Shown: positions 36,896 through 49,266, counted from the stretch's first letter. The stretch: 64,000 nucleotides of DNA from Terribacillus saccharophilus (GCF_002272075.1 NZ_NPBJ01000005.1:50512-114511), one strand, 5' to 3'. Notes: generated from the sequence alone by a model not told the origin. Program-made: numbers and translations.

Positions 36896-37570
36896 TTACT
36901 CTTCGTTCTCGATTTGCTCCATGATTAGTTCAATTTGCGCCTTTCCGTGCATGGCCATTTCATGATCAGGCTGTGCTTCAAGAGCTTTATCCATATAAGC
37001 GAGCGCTTTTTCAAACTGCTGCTGGTACAGGTAAGCGACACCTATATTATAAAGAGCATCACTATGATTCGGACTCCATTCGAGAAGGTCAAGCAGCACC
37101 CGCTGCGCTGTATCGACTTCCCCTGCGTTCGCTAATGCCAAACCATATTGGAAAACGATAGCTGCATCGCGGTCCTCAAGCTCCGCAGCACGCTGCAAAT
37201 AAGGAAGTGCAAGCTTTTCTTGTCCAGTCTGCTGTAACGACATACCAAGCAGATAGTGGACGTCTCCTTCATCCAACCCAAGTTTAACTGCTTCCATCAG
37301 CTGCTGAATGGATTTCTCATACATCTCTCCCGTGTAATACATACTTCCGAGACCGTAATAAGCTGTCGCAGCTTTCTCATCAAGCTCGATGGCACGCTGG
37401 AAGAAGCGCTCTGCTTTTTCCAATTCATTCATCCGCATCAGCAGATTACCGAAATTCACATATCCAACTGGATCGTTTGGATTTTCTTCGATAGCTATAT
37501 TAAAATGCTTGGCAGCTTCCTCAAGATCCTGTTTCTGCAATGCTTCTATTCCTGATTTAATATGATCCAT
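36896..37570 (-). CDS. yrrB: TPR repeat protein YrrB
   Basis: 224 residues made almost wholly of tetratricopeptide repeats (about six), for example VGYVNFGNLLMRMNELEKAE and ATAYYGLGSMYYTGEMYEKS. TPR arrays bind partner proteins. In B. subtilis yrrB lies between mnmA and recD2, the same order as here. No enzymatic motif is present. Confidence 0.88.
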   Translation of the reverse strand: MDHIKSGIEALQKQDLEEAAKHFNIAIEENPNDPVGYVNFGNLLMRMNELEKAERFFQRAIELDEKAATAYYGLGSMYYTGEMYEKSIQQLMEAVKLGLDEGDVHYLLGMSLQQTGQEKLALPYLQRAAELEDRDAAIVFQYGLALANAGEVDTAQRVLLDLLEWSPNHSDALYNIGVAYLYQQQFEKALAYMDKALEAQPDHEMAMHGKAQIELIMEQIENEE

Positions 37571-37599
37571 CTTTTCACTCCTACTCCTCTATGTAAGGG

Positions 37600-37625
37600 A
37601 AACCCTTGCCATAAGACAAGGGTTT
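37600..37625 (-). terminator. Intercistronic hairpin after mnmA
   Basis: On the minus strand AAACCCTTG / CAAGGGTTT with an eight-base loop, a few bases past the mnmA stop, followed by CCCTTA and not a U-run. It resembles the hairpin after lepA. Confidence 0.55.
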
Positions 37626-37630
37626 CTGTT

Positions 37631-39897
<2,267 letters not shown>

Positions 39898-39912
39898 AAC
39901 TGCTTGCCTCCA

Positions 39913-40332
39913 TTAAATATAGAACATATACGGATCCTGGCTCTCATCATCTCCATGACGGCATAGATCCTCTAAAGTTGTCGTATCCAATACGTCCCTG
40001 ACGGCATCGCGGATGCGCAGCCAAAGCTGCTGCTTAGCCGGCTCCTCCTCTTCGATCCCCTCAACAGGTGTGATCGGACCTTCCAGCGTACGGATGATAT
40101 CGCCAGCCGTAATCTCTGATGGGGCTGATGCGAGCATATAGCCGCCCTTGGCGCCACGGATACTTTTGACCAGACAGGCATTCCTAAGCGGTGCAGCGAG
40201 CTGCTCCAAATAATGCTCGGACAATTTATTTTCAGTCGCAATGGTCTTCAAGGAGACTGGTCCTTCTCCATAATGCTTTCCTAATGCGATCATGATAGTC
40301 AATCCATATCGTCCTTTAGTCGATATTTTCAT
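39913..40332 (-). CDS. cymR: CymR, Rrf2-family repressor of cysteine metabolism
   Basis: 139 residues. The Rrf2 winged-helix start MKISTKGRYGLTIMIALGKH and SIRGAKGGYMLASAP are typical. The iron-sulfur cysteines found in IscR are absent, as expected for CymR, which instead senses O-acetylserine with CysK. It heads the cymR-yrvO-mnmA run. An extended -10 (TGGTATAAT, 40391-40399 region) lies upstream. Confidence 0.93.
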   Translation of the reverse strand: MKISTKGRYGLTIMIALGKHYGEGPVSLKTIATENKLSEHYLEQLAAPLRNACLVKSIRGAKGGYMLASAPSEITAGDIIRTLEGPITPVEGIEEEEPAKQQLWLRIRDAVRDVLDTTTLEDLCRHGDDESQDPYMFYI

Positions 40333-40490
40333 CTCTTAAAACTCCTCATAACTGCCTCAGTAATGTTCGGATTTCAAAACAATAACGATTATTATACCAG
40401 AAAATATTATAACATGGATAGCAAGTGGCTTGCATTTTCCCCGGTCGCTGGATACGCTAAGACAAGCAGAAACAGGATGGAGGAATAAAT

Positions 40491-41759
40491 ATGGCCAGAC
40501 AACCATTAGCATATCGCATGCGGCCGAAGGATATCAGCCAGATCATCGGCCAAAAACATCTCGTCGGTGAAGGTAAGATGATCCGGCGGATGGTGGAGGC
40601 GGACCGATTGAGTTCGATGATCCTTTACGGTCCTCCAGGCACGGGGAAAACGTCGATGGCCGTCGCGCTTGCTTCCAGCGTCCAGATTCGGTACAAGCTG
40701 CTTAATGCGGTAGTGGATAAGAAAAAGGATATGGAAATCGCGGTAGAAGAAGCGAAAATGAGCGGCCAGCTCGTTCTCATACTGGATGAGGTTCATCGTC
40801 TTGATAAAGCGAAGCAGGATTTCCTTCTTCCGCATGTCGAGAGTAATTTGATTACATTGATCGGGTGCACAACAAGCAATCCCTATCATTCTATAAATCC
40901 GGCAATCCGAAGCAGATGTCATCTGTTCGAACTGAACAGCCTGGAACCGGCAGATGTAAAAGAAGCACTCGGGCGCGCAGTGGATGATCCTGACCAAGGA
41001 CTGGGCAGCATGCAGCTGGATATAACAAAAGATGCATTGGAGCATTTTGCAAGTGCATCGGGAGGCGATTTGCGGGCAGCATTGAACGGGCTGGAACTTG
41101 CCGCTTACTCTACCCCGGCACAAGATGGGACTGTCCACATTGATTTGGAAGTAGCAGAAGCTTGTATGCAGAAGAAAAGCTTTTCTCATGATAAAGACGG
41201 CGACGCCCATTATGATGTACTGAGCGCTTTCCAAAAATCGATACGCGGCAGCGACGTAAATGCAGCCTTACATTATCTGGCTCGTTTAATAGAAGCAGGT
41301 GACCTTGACAGTATTGGTCGCCGGATGATTGTGTGTGCCTACGAAGATATTGGGCTTGCCAATCCGCAAGCCGGACCTCGGGCTTTAGCTGCAATAGAAG
41401 CAGCTGAACGTGTAGGTTTCCCTGAAGCACGTATTCCTTTGGCTAACGCAATCGTAGAACTCTGTTTATCTCCTAAATCAAACAGTGCTTATAAGGGTAT
41501 TAATGCTGCGCTGTCGGATATCCGTTCAGGCAAAGTCGGCGAAGTGCCTGCTCATCTTAAGGATGCCCATTATCAAGGGGCAAAGCATATGGGCCGCGGC
41601 GTGGGCTACCAATATCCGCATGATTATCCAGGTGCTTGGGTGGAGCAGCAATACCTGCCCGACCTGCTTAAGAACAGACGATATTATGAACCGGTAGACA
41701 CTGGCAAATTTGAACAAGCTCTCAAACAAGTCTATGAACGCGTGACAAAAAGAAAATGA
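40491..41759 (+). CDS. rarA: RarA/MgsA replication-associated recombination ATPase
   Basis: 422 residues. AAA+ motifs GPPGTGKTSMA (Walker A) and LILDEVHRLDK (Walker B) are followed by TTSNPYHSINPAIRSRCHLFEL (sensor/arginine-finger region) and the C-terminal tetramerisation domain (AYKGINAALSDIRSG, HYPGAW-like YPGAWVEQQYLPD). RarA acts at stalled forks. ATGGAGGAATAA precedes the ATG. It is divergent from cymR, as in B. subtilis (yrvN). Confidence 0.95.
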   Translation: MARQPLAYRMRPKDISQIIGQKHLVGEGKMIRRMVEADRLSSMILYGPPGTGKTSMAVALASSVQIRYKLLNAVVDKKKDMEIAVEEAKMSGQLVLILDEVHRLDKAKQDFLLPHVESNLITLIGCTTSNPYHSINPAIRSRCHLFELNSLEPADVKEALGRAVDDPDQGLGSMQLDITKDALEHFASASGGDLRAALNGLELAAYSTPAQDGTVHIDLEVAEACMQKKSFSHDKDGDAHYDVLSAFQKSIRGSDVNAALHYLARLIEAGDLDSIGRRMIVCAYEDIGLANPQAGPRALAAIEAAERVGFPEARIPLANAIVELCLSPKSNSAYKGINAALSDIRSGKVGEVPAHLKDAHYQGAKHMGRGVGYQYPHDYPGAWVEQQYLPDLLKNRRYYEPVDTGKFEQALKQVYERVTKRK

Positions 41760-41864
41760 GGTTATAGGTATACGAGCAGCAGTCTGCGGTAACAATAGGG
41801 CTAACAGTTTTTATTACTTTCTATGTTTGTAGATTAACAGATAAGAAATGGAGTGTTAGCCCAT

Positions 41865-42608
41865 ATGGTTAAAGTAAGACAAGATGCATGGAGTCATGAA
41901 GACGACTTATTGCTGGCCGAAACCGTGCTTCGGCATATTCGGGAAGGAAGCACTCAGCTGAGAGCCTTCGATGAAGTCGGCGACAAACTGAATCGCACCT
42001 CTGCAGCTTGCGGCTTCCGCTGGAACGCAGAAATTCGCAACCGCTACGAACAGGCCGTTGCAATTGCCAAACGACAGCGCAAGGAGAAAAAACGCGCAGA
42101 ACAAAGAGCACAGAAACCAGTTGCTGCACCCGTTCATCAGCCAGTACCGGTAATGTCCTCCGTGATGGAAACACAACAAGCTTTCCCGATTACAATGGAT
42201 GAAGAAACAGCGCGTTTCGAAGCAGAGATTGCACAAGAGACATTCATTGTTGGTGAACATACTGATACTAAAACAGATAGCGATATGCAAGCGGATGAGC
42301 TGAACCTGTCTCAAGTAATCGGCTACTTGCAATCATTGGAGCAAGGTTATCAAACTAGTGAAACGAGCCGGCATACCATTCATCAGCTGGAAGCCGAGAA
42401 CCATAACCTCCGCCATGCAAAGGAACAACTTACAGAGGAATGCGAGAGCTTAAAAAATCAGCTGAAAACGATGAAAGCTGATTATCAAGTGCTCATCCAG
42501 ATCATGGATCGTGCTAGGAAAATGGTTATCTTCGACGACCAGGATGCCTTTGCACCCCCAGCTTTCCGGATGGACAAAAATGGAAACCTAGAACAAGTCG
42601 CAAAATAA
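41865..42608 (+). CDS. rsfA: RsfA-family prespore transcription factor
   Basis: 247 residues from the ATG at 41865 (GGAG 11 bases upstream). An N-terminal Myb/SANT-like helix-turn-helix (VRQDAWSHEDDLLLAETVLR, then SAACGFRWNAEIRNRY) and a C-terminal coiled coil (about 185-225) match the RsfA/YlbO family. RsfA fine-tunes sigma-F-dependent genes in the forespore. RsfA and YlbO are paralogues, so the exact orthologue is not certain. Confidence 0.85.
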   Translation: MVKVRQDAWSHEDDLLLAETVLRHIREGSTQLRAFDEVGDKLNRTSAACGFRWNAEIRNRYEQAVAIAKRQRKEKKRAEQRAQKPVAAPVHQPVPVMSSVMETQQAFPITMDEETARFEAEIAQETFIVGEHTDTKTDSDMQADELNLSQVIGYLQSLEQGYQTSETSRHTIHQLEAENHNLRHAKEQLTEECESLKNQLKTMKADYQVLIQIMDRARKMVIFDDQDAFAPPAFRMDKNGNLEQVAK

Positions 42609-42647
42609 AAAGCAGCACATACCCTAGTAGGGTGTGTGCTGCTTTGT
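42607..42647. terminator. Bidirectional terminator between rsfA and 6S RNA
   Basis: A long stem AAAGCAGCACATACCCT / AGGGTGTGTGCTGCTTT with a three-base loop. TTTTTATTTT follows on the minus side, so it serves as the end of the 6S transcript. Confidence 0.85.
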
Positions 42648-42661
42648 TAATTTTAACGGAA

Positions 42662-42849
42662 AAATAGCAATCCCGATCGTGCCGTCCTATTGAAGTTTTG
42701 AACCCGCTCTCCGCAGGTGGGTGCCCTGATTCGCACTTTATGCGTCCACTCCATGGAGGCTTGCACGCCGCGCGAAGACTTTCGGGCTCCCGTACTTCAC
42801 TGTAATCGGTCAAAACATATGAAGAACGTACACATCAGGATTGCTATTT
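42662..42849 (-). ncRNA. ssrS: 6S RNA (BsrA-type regulator of RNA polymerase)
   Basis: About 188 bases folding end to end: on the minus strand AAATAGCAATCC pairs with the closing GGATTGCTATTT. The conserved segments GCGGCGTGCAAGCC, AAGTGCGAATCAGGGCACCC and GAGCGGGTTCAAAAC match Bacillus 6S-1 RNA. It lies between aspS and rsfA, next to aspS as bsrA is in B. subtilis. 6S RNA mimics an open promoter and binds sigma-A polymerase in stationary phase. Confidence 0.93.
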
Positions 42850-42906
42850 GTTTATGGAACTATATTAGCATGGATAAACAGAGTTTTCAACTGGTAACTC
42901 TGTCTA

Positions 42907-44691
42907 TTATGCTTCTTGCCCTGCTGATTTTTTCTGAATATCTAAATACAGCTCATCCAGCTGTTTTTTGCTTACTGGATCAGGAGCATCTGTCAATGGA
43001 TCTGTCGCAGATGCTGTTTTCGGGAACAGAATTGTATCCCGTAGGTTTGTGCTGTTGGACAATAGCATGATGAAACGGTCGTAACCAAGTGCAATTCCGC
43101 CGTGCGGAGGAGCTCCTGATTCCAATGCATCCAATAGGAAGCCAAATTGCTCCTGTGCTTCTTCCTTCGTGAAGCCAAGAACTTCGAACATCCGATTTTG
43201 CAGATTCATTTGATAGATACGCTGTGAACCGCCTCCTAGCTCATAACCATTGAGAACAATGTCATACGCTTCTGCTTTGACAGAGGAAGGATCTGTTTCC
43301 AGCTTGTCGATATCTGCTGCTGCCGGCATCGTGAATGGATGATGAGCTGCGTAATAGCGGCCTTCTTCTTCGTCATATTCGAATAATGGCCAATCCGTCA
43401 CCCAAAGGAAGTTGAATTTGGTTTCATCGATCAGTCCAAGCTCACGGCCAAGTTTATTCCGTAATGCTCCTAAGCTATCAAAGACCACTTTTGTCTTATC
43501 TGCAACGAATACTAGCAAGTCACCCGCTTCTGCAGAAAGAACATCTTTCAGCTCACCTTGAACTGTTTCATCAAGGAACTTCGCAATTGGTCCTTTCAAA
43601 CTACCGTCAGCTTCTGCTTTAACCCACGCAAGTCCTTTTGCACCGTAGATCTTAACAAAATCAGTCAATGCATCGATATCCTTACGGGAGAAGTTAGCTG
43701 CCTGTCCTTTGACGTTAATCGCGCTGACGCGGCCACCGTTCTGTATTGCATCTTGGAATACTTTGAAGTCAGCAGATTTCACTGCTTCTCTCACATCTAC
43801 CAATTCGAGTTCGAAACGTGTATCCGGTTTATCAGAACCGAAACGTTCCATTGCTTCTGTATAAGGCAGACGCGGGAATGGTACTTGAACTTCAACGTCC
43901 TTCACTTCTTTCATGACACGCTTCATCATACGTTCTGTCATGCCTATGATATCTTCTGTAGACATGAAAGATGTCTCGATATCGATTTGAGTGAACTCTG
44001 GCTGACGGTCAGCACGCAGATCTTCATCACGGAAACAGCGGGCAATCTGATAATACTTCTCGAAGCCTGAAATCATCAGCAGCTGTTTGAAAAGCTGCGG
44101 AGATTGCGGAAGCGCATAGAACTCACCTGGATGCACTCGGCTCGGTACTAGATAGTCGCGTGCTCCTTCTGGTGTGCTTTTCGTCAGCATCGGCGTTTCC
44201 ATCTCGTAAAATTCTTCCTCGTTCAAGAAGTTGCGGATTGCTTGCGTTGCTTGATGGCGAAGACGGAATGTCTCCTGCAGCGGTTTTCTGCGCAAATCAA
44301 GATAGCGGTATTTCAAGCGGACATCCTCGGATGCATCTACATCATCCTCGATTTGAAATGCTGGACTCTTCGCTTTGTTCAAGATACCAATTTCTTCTGC
44401 GACAACTTCGATTTCACCAGTTGCCATGTTTGGATTTTTAGTTGCATCTTCACGCTCCACAACTTTACCAGTCACACTAACGACGAATTCAGAGCGGATT
44501 TGCTCAGCAGTTTCTAATGCTTCTTTGGATACATCAGGATTAAAGACGACTTGTACGATTCCGGAACGATCCCGGATATCAGCAAAAATCAATCCGCCTA
44601 AATCACGTCTTTTCTGTACCCATCCTTTGATTATTACTGTCTCGCCTGCATGGCTCGTTCGCAGCAGCCCCGCCTTTTGTCTCTCACTCAT
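42907..44691 (-). CDS. aspS: Aspartyl-tRNA synthetase
   Basis: 594 residues from the ATG at 44691 (GGAGG eight bases upstream), overlapping the hisS end by eight bases. An N-terminal OB anticodon domain ([20 protein letters not shown]), class II motif 2 ([20 protein letters not shown]), the bacterial GAD insertion and motif 3 ([13 protein letters not shown]) are present. In organisms with GatCAB some AspRS enzymes also charge tRNA-Asn; this cannot be read from the sequence. It is the second gene of the T-box operon. Confidence 0.97.
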   Translation of the reverse strand: MSERQKAGLLRTSHAGETVIIKGWVQKRRDLGGLIFADIRDRSGIVQVVFNPDVSKEALETAEQIRSEFVVSVTGKVVEREDATKNPNMATGEIEVVAEEIGILNKAKSPAFQIEDDVDASEDVRLKYRYLDLRRKPLQETFRLRHQATQAIRNFLNEEEFYEMETPMLTKSTPEGARDYLVPSRVHPGEFYALPQSPQLFKQLLMISGFEKYYQIARCFRDEDLRADRQPEFTQIDIETSFMSTEDIIGMTERMMKRVMKEVKDVEVQVPFPRLPYTEAMERFGSDKPDTRFELELVDVREAVKSADFKVFQDAIQNGGRVSAINVKGQAANFSRKDIDALTDFVKIYGAKGLAWVKAEADGSLKGPIAKFLDETVQGELKDVLSAEAGDLLVFVADKTKVVFDSLGALRNKLGRELGLIDETKFNFLWVTDWPLFEYDEEEGRYYAAHHPFTMPAAADIDKLETDPSSVKAEAYDIVLNGYELGGGSQRIYQMNLQNRMFEVLGFTKEEAQEQFGFLLDALESGAPPHGGIALGYDRFIMLLSNSTNLRDTILFPKTASATDPLTDAPDPVSKKQLDELYLDIQKKSAGQEA

Positions 44692-45976
44692 CCGCTTTTC
44701 CTCCATCCAGCTGTTGTTTGATTGTATCAACAGCTTCTTTGATTGCTACTTCGTTCTGCTGTCCATCTTGCATATTACGCAAGGAAATGACACCTTTTTC
44801 CAGCTCATCTTCACCGAGTACAACAACAAACTTCGCCTGCTGACGATCGGCTGCTTTGAATTGGCCCTTCATTTTCTTACCAAGGTAATCCTTATCGGCT
44901 GTTACTCCAGCTAAGCGCAGCTGATATGTCAGCTTTGCGGCTTCTTTTTGGACAGCTTCGTCACTAAGTGCAACCACATAAACATCAGTTCCAGCTTCAA
45001 CAGGCAGTTCAATACCTTCTGCTTCTAAAGCAAATAATAGACGTTCTATGCTCAGTGCATAACCGATACCTGGTGTGGATGGTCCGCCAATTTCTTCGAC
45101 AAGACCGTTATAACGTCCCCCGCCTGTGAGAGTCGTAAGAGCACCGAAACCTTCTGCATTACTCATGATCTCAAATGCTGTGTGATTGTAATAATCCAAG
45201 CCTCTGACAAGATTCGGATCTACTTCATAAGGAATACCGATTGCATCCAGATTCGCTTTAACTCCGTCGAAGTATGCTTTGGATTCGTCATTGAGATAAT
45301 CATGGATGGATGGTGCGCTCTTGACTTTCGGATGCTCTCGGTCCTTCTTACAATCAAGTATGCGCAATGGGTTCTTTTCCAGACGATTCTGACAGTCACT
45401 GCATAGCTCATCTTTGACAGGTGTGAAGTGTTCGATCAGAGCTGTTCGGTGTGCTTCACGGCTTTCTTTATCTCCAAGTGTGTTGATAATCAGTTTCAAT
45501 GATTTCAAGCCTAACTGCTGATAACCGCTCATCGCCAAGCTGATTACTTCCGCATCGATTGCTGGATCTTCACTACCCAAAGCTTCTACACCGAATTGAA
45601 CGAACTGGCGCATGCGTCCTTGCTGCGGTCGCTCATAGCGGAACATCGGTCCGTAATAAAACAGCTTCGTTGGCTGCTCTGGCAGCCCATAGAGCTTGTT
45701 TTGCACATATGCGCGAACGACAGAAGCTGTTCCTTCTGGTCTCAGAGTCAAACTGCGGTCACCTTTGTCCTTGAATGTGTACATTTCTTTTTGCACAATA
45801 TCGGTTGTTTCCCCTACACCGCGAAGGAACAACTCTGTGTGTTCAAAAATCGGCACCCTGATTTCTTTGTAGTTGAATTTACTTGCCAAATCTGTCAATA
45901 CTTTTTCTACGTACTGCCACTTTTCTGATGTACCAGGTAAGATATCCTGTGTACCTCTTGGCGCTTTCATCTCCAT
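44684..45976 (-). CDS. hisS: Histidyl-tRNA synthetase
   Basis: 430 residues. [15 protein letters not shown] opens the enzyme. Class II motif 2 [20 protein letters not shown], the histidine loops [13 protein letters not shown] and GGGRYNGL, and a C-terminal anticodon domain are present. AGGAGG lies seven bases before the ATG. First gene of the T-box-controlled hisS-aspS operon. Confidence 0.97.
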   Translation of the reverse strand: MEMKAPRGTQDILPGTSEKWQYVEKVLTDLASKFNYKEIRVPIFEHTELFLRGVGETTDIVQKEMYTFKDKGDRSLTLRPEGTASVVRAYVQNKLYGLPEQPTKLFYYGPMFRYERPQQGRMRQFVQFGVEALGSEDPAIDAEVISLAMSGYQQLGLKSLKLIINTLGDKESREAHRTALIEHFTPVKDELCSDCQNRLEKNPLRILDCKKDREHPKVKSAPSIHDYLNDESKAYFDGVKANLDAIGIPYEVDPNLVRGLDYYNHTAFEIMSNAEGFGALTTLTGGGRYNGLVEEIGGPSTPGIGYALSIERLLFALEAEGIELPVEAGTDVYVVALSDEAVQKEAAKLTYQLRLAGVTADKDYLGKKMKGQFKAADRQQAKFVVVLGEDELEKGVISLRNMQDGQQNEVAIKEAVDTIKQQLDGGKADE

Positions 45977-46027
45977 GAGATAACCTCCTCGACTAATGAC
46001 CCAATCCCCGGATTCCTAAAAATAACG

Positions 46028-46286
46028 ACAAAAAACCCCCGTCCCTTATAACACAAGGGACGGGAGTTTTTCCCGCGTTGCCACCCTAGTTGGATACAGC
46101 TGTATCCCACCTTGGTCAGTTAACGCCTGCTACGTCACTGTCTACTGCGTTGTTCGACAGTGATCCTAAGGAATGTCTTTCAGTTCGAAGCTGTGCCAGG
46201 CGCTTACAGCCAATGACGCCTGATCTCTGTTCACAGTGATTTCGACTTACTCTTTCCCTCATCGGATTTCCGGTTTCTTTAGATTG
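46028..46286 (-). promoter_or_regulatory. T-box riboswitch of hisS-aspS
   Basis: On the minus strand the T-box core GGGTGGCAACGCG lies at 46086-46074, followed by a strong terminator (ACTCCCGTCCCTTG / AAGGGACGGGGGT, then T-run). A candidate specifier GAC (Asp) lies at 46177-46175 on the 3' side of Stem I. It would make a histidyl operon answer to tRNA-Asp, as I recall for B. subtilis. Confidence 0.9.
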
Positions 46287-46291
46287 TAATA

Positions 46292-46321
46292 ATAGTACAT
46301 GTTTGTAAGAAAGATTGTCAA
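46292..46321 (-). promoter_or_regulatory. Sigma-A promoter of the hisS T-box transcript
   Basis: TTGACA (46321-46316), 18 bases, TACTAT (46297-46292) on the minus strand. Confidence 0.7.
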
Positions 46322-46488
46322 GATTGTTTTAGCCGTTCTTGTAATTTTTTTCGTTCAATACTGTTTGGCGATCCTATGAAGTCCGGTACAAACGGATCGT
46401 CGATAAGAGAAGCCGGTTCACTTCTAAGCCGGATAGCATCCAGCCGAGCTGCGGCGAATACATGCTGCTGTGCATCACTGCCTCGCAA
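46318..46488 (-). CDS. Possible small protein, 56 residues, unknown function
   Basis: A TTG at 46488 with AAAGGTG eight bases upstream opens a frame of 56 residues beginning MRGSDAQQHVFAAARL and ending in a Lys/Arg/Gln-rich helix-like tail. The composition looks protein-like and no in-frame extension exists beyond a stop about eight codons upstream (a GTG at 46497 is the only alternative). Its TGA lies within the TTGACA of the hisS promoter. B. subtilis has an amidase gene (yrvJ) in this place; I see no similarity. It could be a real small gene, a remnant, or chance. Confidence 0.4.
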   Translation of the reverse strand: MRGSDAQQHVFAAARLDAIRLRSEPASLIDDPFVPDFIGSPNSIERKKLQERLKQS

Positions 46489-46555
46489 GCTGATCACACC
46501 TTTACGGATTATTCATCACTAGTATTCTCGACGATTCATCCGTTTTTTATACAAA

Positions 46556-46592
46556 AAAACAAGAAAGCATCATGCTTCCTTGTTCGGTCGAT
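46556..46592 (-). terminator. Terminator of dtd, overlapping its stop
   Basis: On the minus strand AACAAGGAAGC / GCTTTCTTGTT followed by T residues. The dtd TGA (46572-46570) is in the loop. Confidence 0.85.
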
Positions 46593-47031
46593 CCGCGCTG
46601 TCTAGGATAATAGTAATTGGACCTTCATTGATGAGCTGTACGTCCATATGTGCACCGAATTCTCCAGTTTCCACGTGAATGCCAGCTTCGGTAAGCTTTT
46701 GATTGAATTGTTCATAAAGCTTACTAGCCACATCCGGCTTAGCAGCGTCAGTGAAGCTGGGCCGGCGTCCTTTCCGAGTATCAGCATACAATGTAAATTG
46801 GGAAATGGACAGAATTTCCCCGTCGATTTGAAGGAGCGACTCATTCATCTTACCGTCAGCATCTTCAAAGACGCGGAGGTGAATCAGCTTATTCACGATA
46901 TAATCAAGATCCGCTTCTGTATCATCATGTGTGATGCCAACAAGCAGCATAAATCCTTTGCCAATTTTTCCGATAACCTCTTCACGTACAGTGACGGAGG
47001 CTTCTTTTGAAAGCTGTGCTACTACTTTCAT
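46570..47031 (-). CDS. dtd: D-aminoacyl-tRNA deacylase
   Basis: 153 residues. The two active-site motifs [17 protein letters not shown] and NEGPITIIL are intact. DTD removes D-amino acids (and glycine) mischarged on tRNA. It follows relA by 18 bases on the same strand, the common Bacillus pair relA-dtd. The last codons form part of its terminator. Confidence 0.96.
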   Translation of the reverse strand: MKVVAQLSKEASVTVREEVIGKIGKGFMLLVGITHDDTEADLDYIVNKLIHLRVFEDADGKMNESLLQIDGEILSISQFTLYADTRKGRRPSFTDAAKPDVASKLYEQFNQKLTEAGIHVETGEFGAHMDVQLINEGPITIILDSADRPNKEA

Positions 47032-47049
47032 CTCTTGCGCCTCATTTCT

Positions 47050-49266
47050 CTATTGCAGCATTCTCGTAACGGTATAAATATCTTTTATTTGTTTGATCCG
47101 CTCTACAATCTTCCGAAGATGGCCGGTATTGTGAATTAAAATGGTCAAATGGATTGTTGCAAGCTTATTCCGATCAGACTTGCCATCGACAGCAGTAATC
47201 TGCGTGCGAGTCTCATTGACTGCCTGCAGCACTTCATTCATCAATCCATGTCTGTCAAAAGCAGTGATTTCCAGATCCACATGATATTGCTTGGAAATGG
47301 TTGCATTGTTTTCCCAGTCGACTTGAAGCTTACGCGTTTGAGCGTCTTCCGTCTGCATATTAGGACAGTCGGAACGATGGACAGAGACTCCTCTTCCCTT
47401 TGTTATATAACCGACAATTTCGTCGCCCGGTACAGGGTTGCAGCATTTAGAAAGGCGAACAAGCATATTATCGACACCCTCGACGCGCACACCGGAATCC
47501 CGCTTGCGGCTTGAGGCAGCGGATTTAGACGCACTTGCCATCTTCGCTGTTTCAATCGTCTTCTCCATCACTTCTTCTTTTTCATACTGACGACGCAGGC
47601 TCTCGGTCAGTCTAGTCGTGATCTGTGCTGCTGTGATACCTTGATAGCCTACAGCTGCATACATATCTTCCTCTGACGTGAAGTTAAACTTCTCGACTAC
47701 TTTGCGAAGGTTGTCCGGCGTAAATACAAGCTTCAAATCGAAGCCAGACTGTTTCACTTCTTCTTCCACAAGCTCCTTGCCTTTGGCTACATTCTCTTCG
47801 CGGCGCTGTTTCTTGAAGAACTGTTTGATCTTATTACGTGCATGAGTTGTCTGTGCAAGCTTAACCCAGTCCTGAGATGGTCCATAGGAATGCTTGGAAG
47901 TCATCATCTCGACAATATCGCCATTCTTCAGTTTATACTCAAGCGGCTCCATCTTGCCGTTTATCTTCGCTCCGACCGTATGATTCCCCACTTCTGTATG
48001 GACGCGATAAGCGAAATCAATCGGAACGGAACCAGAAGGAAGTTCGATAACATCGCCTTTTGGTGTGAACACATAAACCATGTCACTGAAAAGGTCAAGC
48101 TTAAGAGATTCCATGAACTCCTCCGCATTCTCGGATTCATTCTGGAAATCAAGTATCTCTCGGAACCACGTCAGCTTCTCTTCAAATGATTTTTTCTGCG
48201 TGCTAGTATTAAGCTGTTTACCTTCCTTATACGCCCAATGGGCTGCGATACCATATTCAGCGATCTCATGCATTTCTTCTGTACGAATTTGCACTTCAAG
48301 CGGATCGCCCTTTGGTCCGATGACAGTTGTATGCAGGGATTGGTATAGGTTAAGCTTCGGCATCGCAATATAATCCTTGAATCTGCCAGGCATCGGTTTC
48401 CAGCAAGTATGAATCACACCAAGAACGGCATAACAGTCTTTGATGCTTTTCACAATCACCCGAACTGCAAGCAGGTCGTAAATTTCATTGAACTGCTTAT
48501 GCTGATACTCCATCTTTCGGTAAATGCTGTACAAGTGCTTTGGTCGTCCGAATATATCGGCATCGATATGAATATCGCTAAGCTGATTTCGAATTTGGTC
48601 CATCACGTCACCAATATAGCTTTCCCGTTCATCGCGCTTTTGCTTCATCAAGTGGACAATACGGTAATATTGCTGCGGATTCATGTAGCGAAGAGCCGTA
48701 TCCTCTAGTTCCCACTTGATCGTGCTGATTCCGAGTCTGTGCGCTAGTGGCGCAAAGATTTCCAGTGTCTCATTGGAAATTCGGCGTTGCTTTTCAGGTG
48801 ACAGATGCTTCAGCGTACGCATATTATGCAACCGGTCAGCAAGCTTAATTAAAATAACCCGTATATCCTTTGCCATTGCAACGAACATCTTCCGGTGATT
48901 TTCAGCCTGCTGCGCCTGTTTAGATTTATATTTAATTTTCCCAAGCTTGGAAACACCGTCGACTAGCATGGCTACTTCGGCATTAAAAGCTGCTTCCAAT
49001 TCTTCGACTGTAACAGGTGTATCCTCCACTACATCGTGCAGGAAGCCGCCTGCGATTGTTTCAGCATCGAGTTCCAGATGAACAAGAATTCCAGCCACTT
49101 GAACAGGGTGGATTATATAAGCTTCCCCGGAACGGCGGAATTGTCCTTCATGCGCTTTTTCGGCGAACTCATACGCTTTCCGGATAAAATCTATATGCTC
49201 GTCCGACAGATATCGGGTTGCTTCTTGTATGACCTCTTCGGCCGTGAGAACTTTTTCCTTTGGCAT
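47050..49266 (-). CDS. relA: RelA/SpoT-type bifunctional (p)ppGpp synthetase/hydrolase
   Basis: 738 residues in the long RSH layout. HD hydrolase domain (GGFLHDVVEDT, HNMRTLKHL), synthetase domain (GRPKHLYSIYRKME, YQSLHTTVIGP), TGS (VFTPKGDVIELPSGS), zinc-finger-like region (CCNPVPGDEIVGYI) and C-terminal ACT. Both catalytic sites look complete. I use the ATG at 49266, which aligns with the B. subtilis N-terminus; upstream in-frame starts lack ribosome sites. It controls the stringent response. Confidence 0.97.
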   Translation of the reverse strand: MPKEKVLTAEEVIQEATRYLSDEHIDFIRKAYEFAEKAHEGQFRRSGEAYIIHPVQVAGILVHLELDAETIAGGFLHDVVEDTPVTVEELEAAFNAEVAMLVDGVSKLGKIKYKSKQAQQAENHRKMFVAMAKDIRVILIKLADRLHNMRTLKHLSPEKQRRISNETLEIFAPLAHRLGISTIKWELEDTALRYMNPQQYYRIVHLMKQKRDERESYIGDVMDQIRNQLSDIHIDADIFGRPKHLYSIYRKMEYQHKQFNEIYDLLAVRVIVKSIKDCYAVLGVIHTCWKPMPGRFKDYIAMPKLNLYQSLHTTVIGPKGDPLEVQIRTEEMHEIAEYGIAAHWAYKEGKQLNTSTQKKSFEEKLTWFREILDFQNESENAEEFMESLKLDLFSDMVYVFTPKGDVIELPSGSVPIDFAYRVHTEVGNHTVGAKINGKMEPLEYKLKNGDIVEMMTSKHSYGPSQDWVKLAQTTHARNKIKQFFKKQRREENVAKGKELVEEEVKQSGFDLKLVFTPDNLRKVVEKFNFTSEEDMYAAVGYQGITAAQITTRLTESLRRQYEKEEVMEKTIETAKMASASKSAASSRKRDSGVRVEGVDNMLVRLSKCCNPVPGDEIVGYITKGRGVSVHRSDCPNMQTEDAQTRKLQVDWENNATISKQYHVDLEITAFDRHGLMNEVLQAVNETRTQITAVDGKSDRNKLATIHLTILIHNTGHLRKIVERIKQIKDIYTVTRMLQ

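Noticed and set aside
40506..41234. 242-residue minus-strand frame opposite rarA
   Set aside because: Antisense to intact AAA+ motifs of rarA, Cys/His-rich composition typical of a shadow frame.
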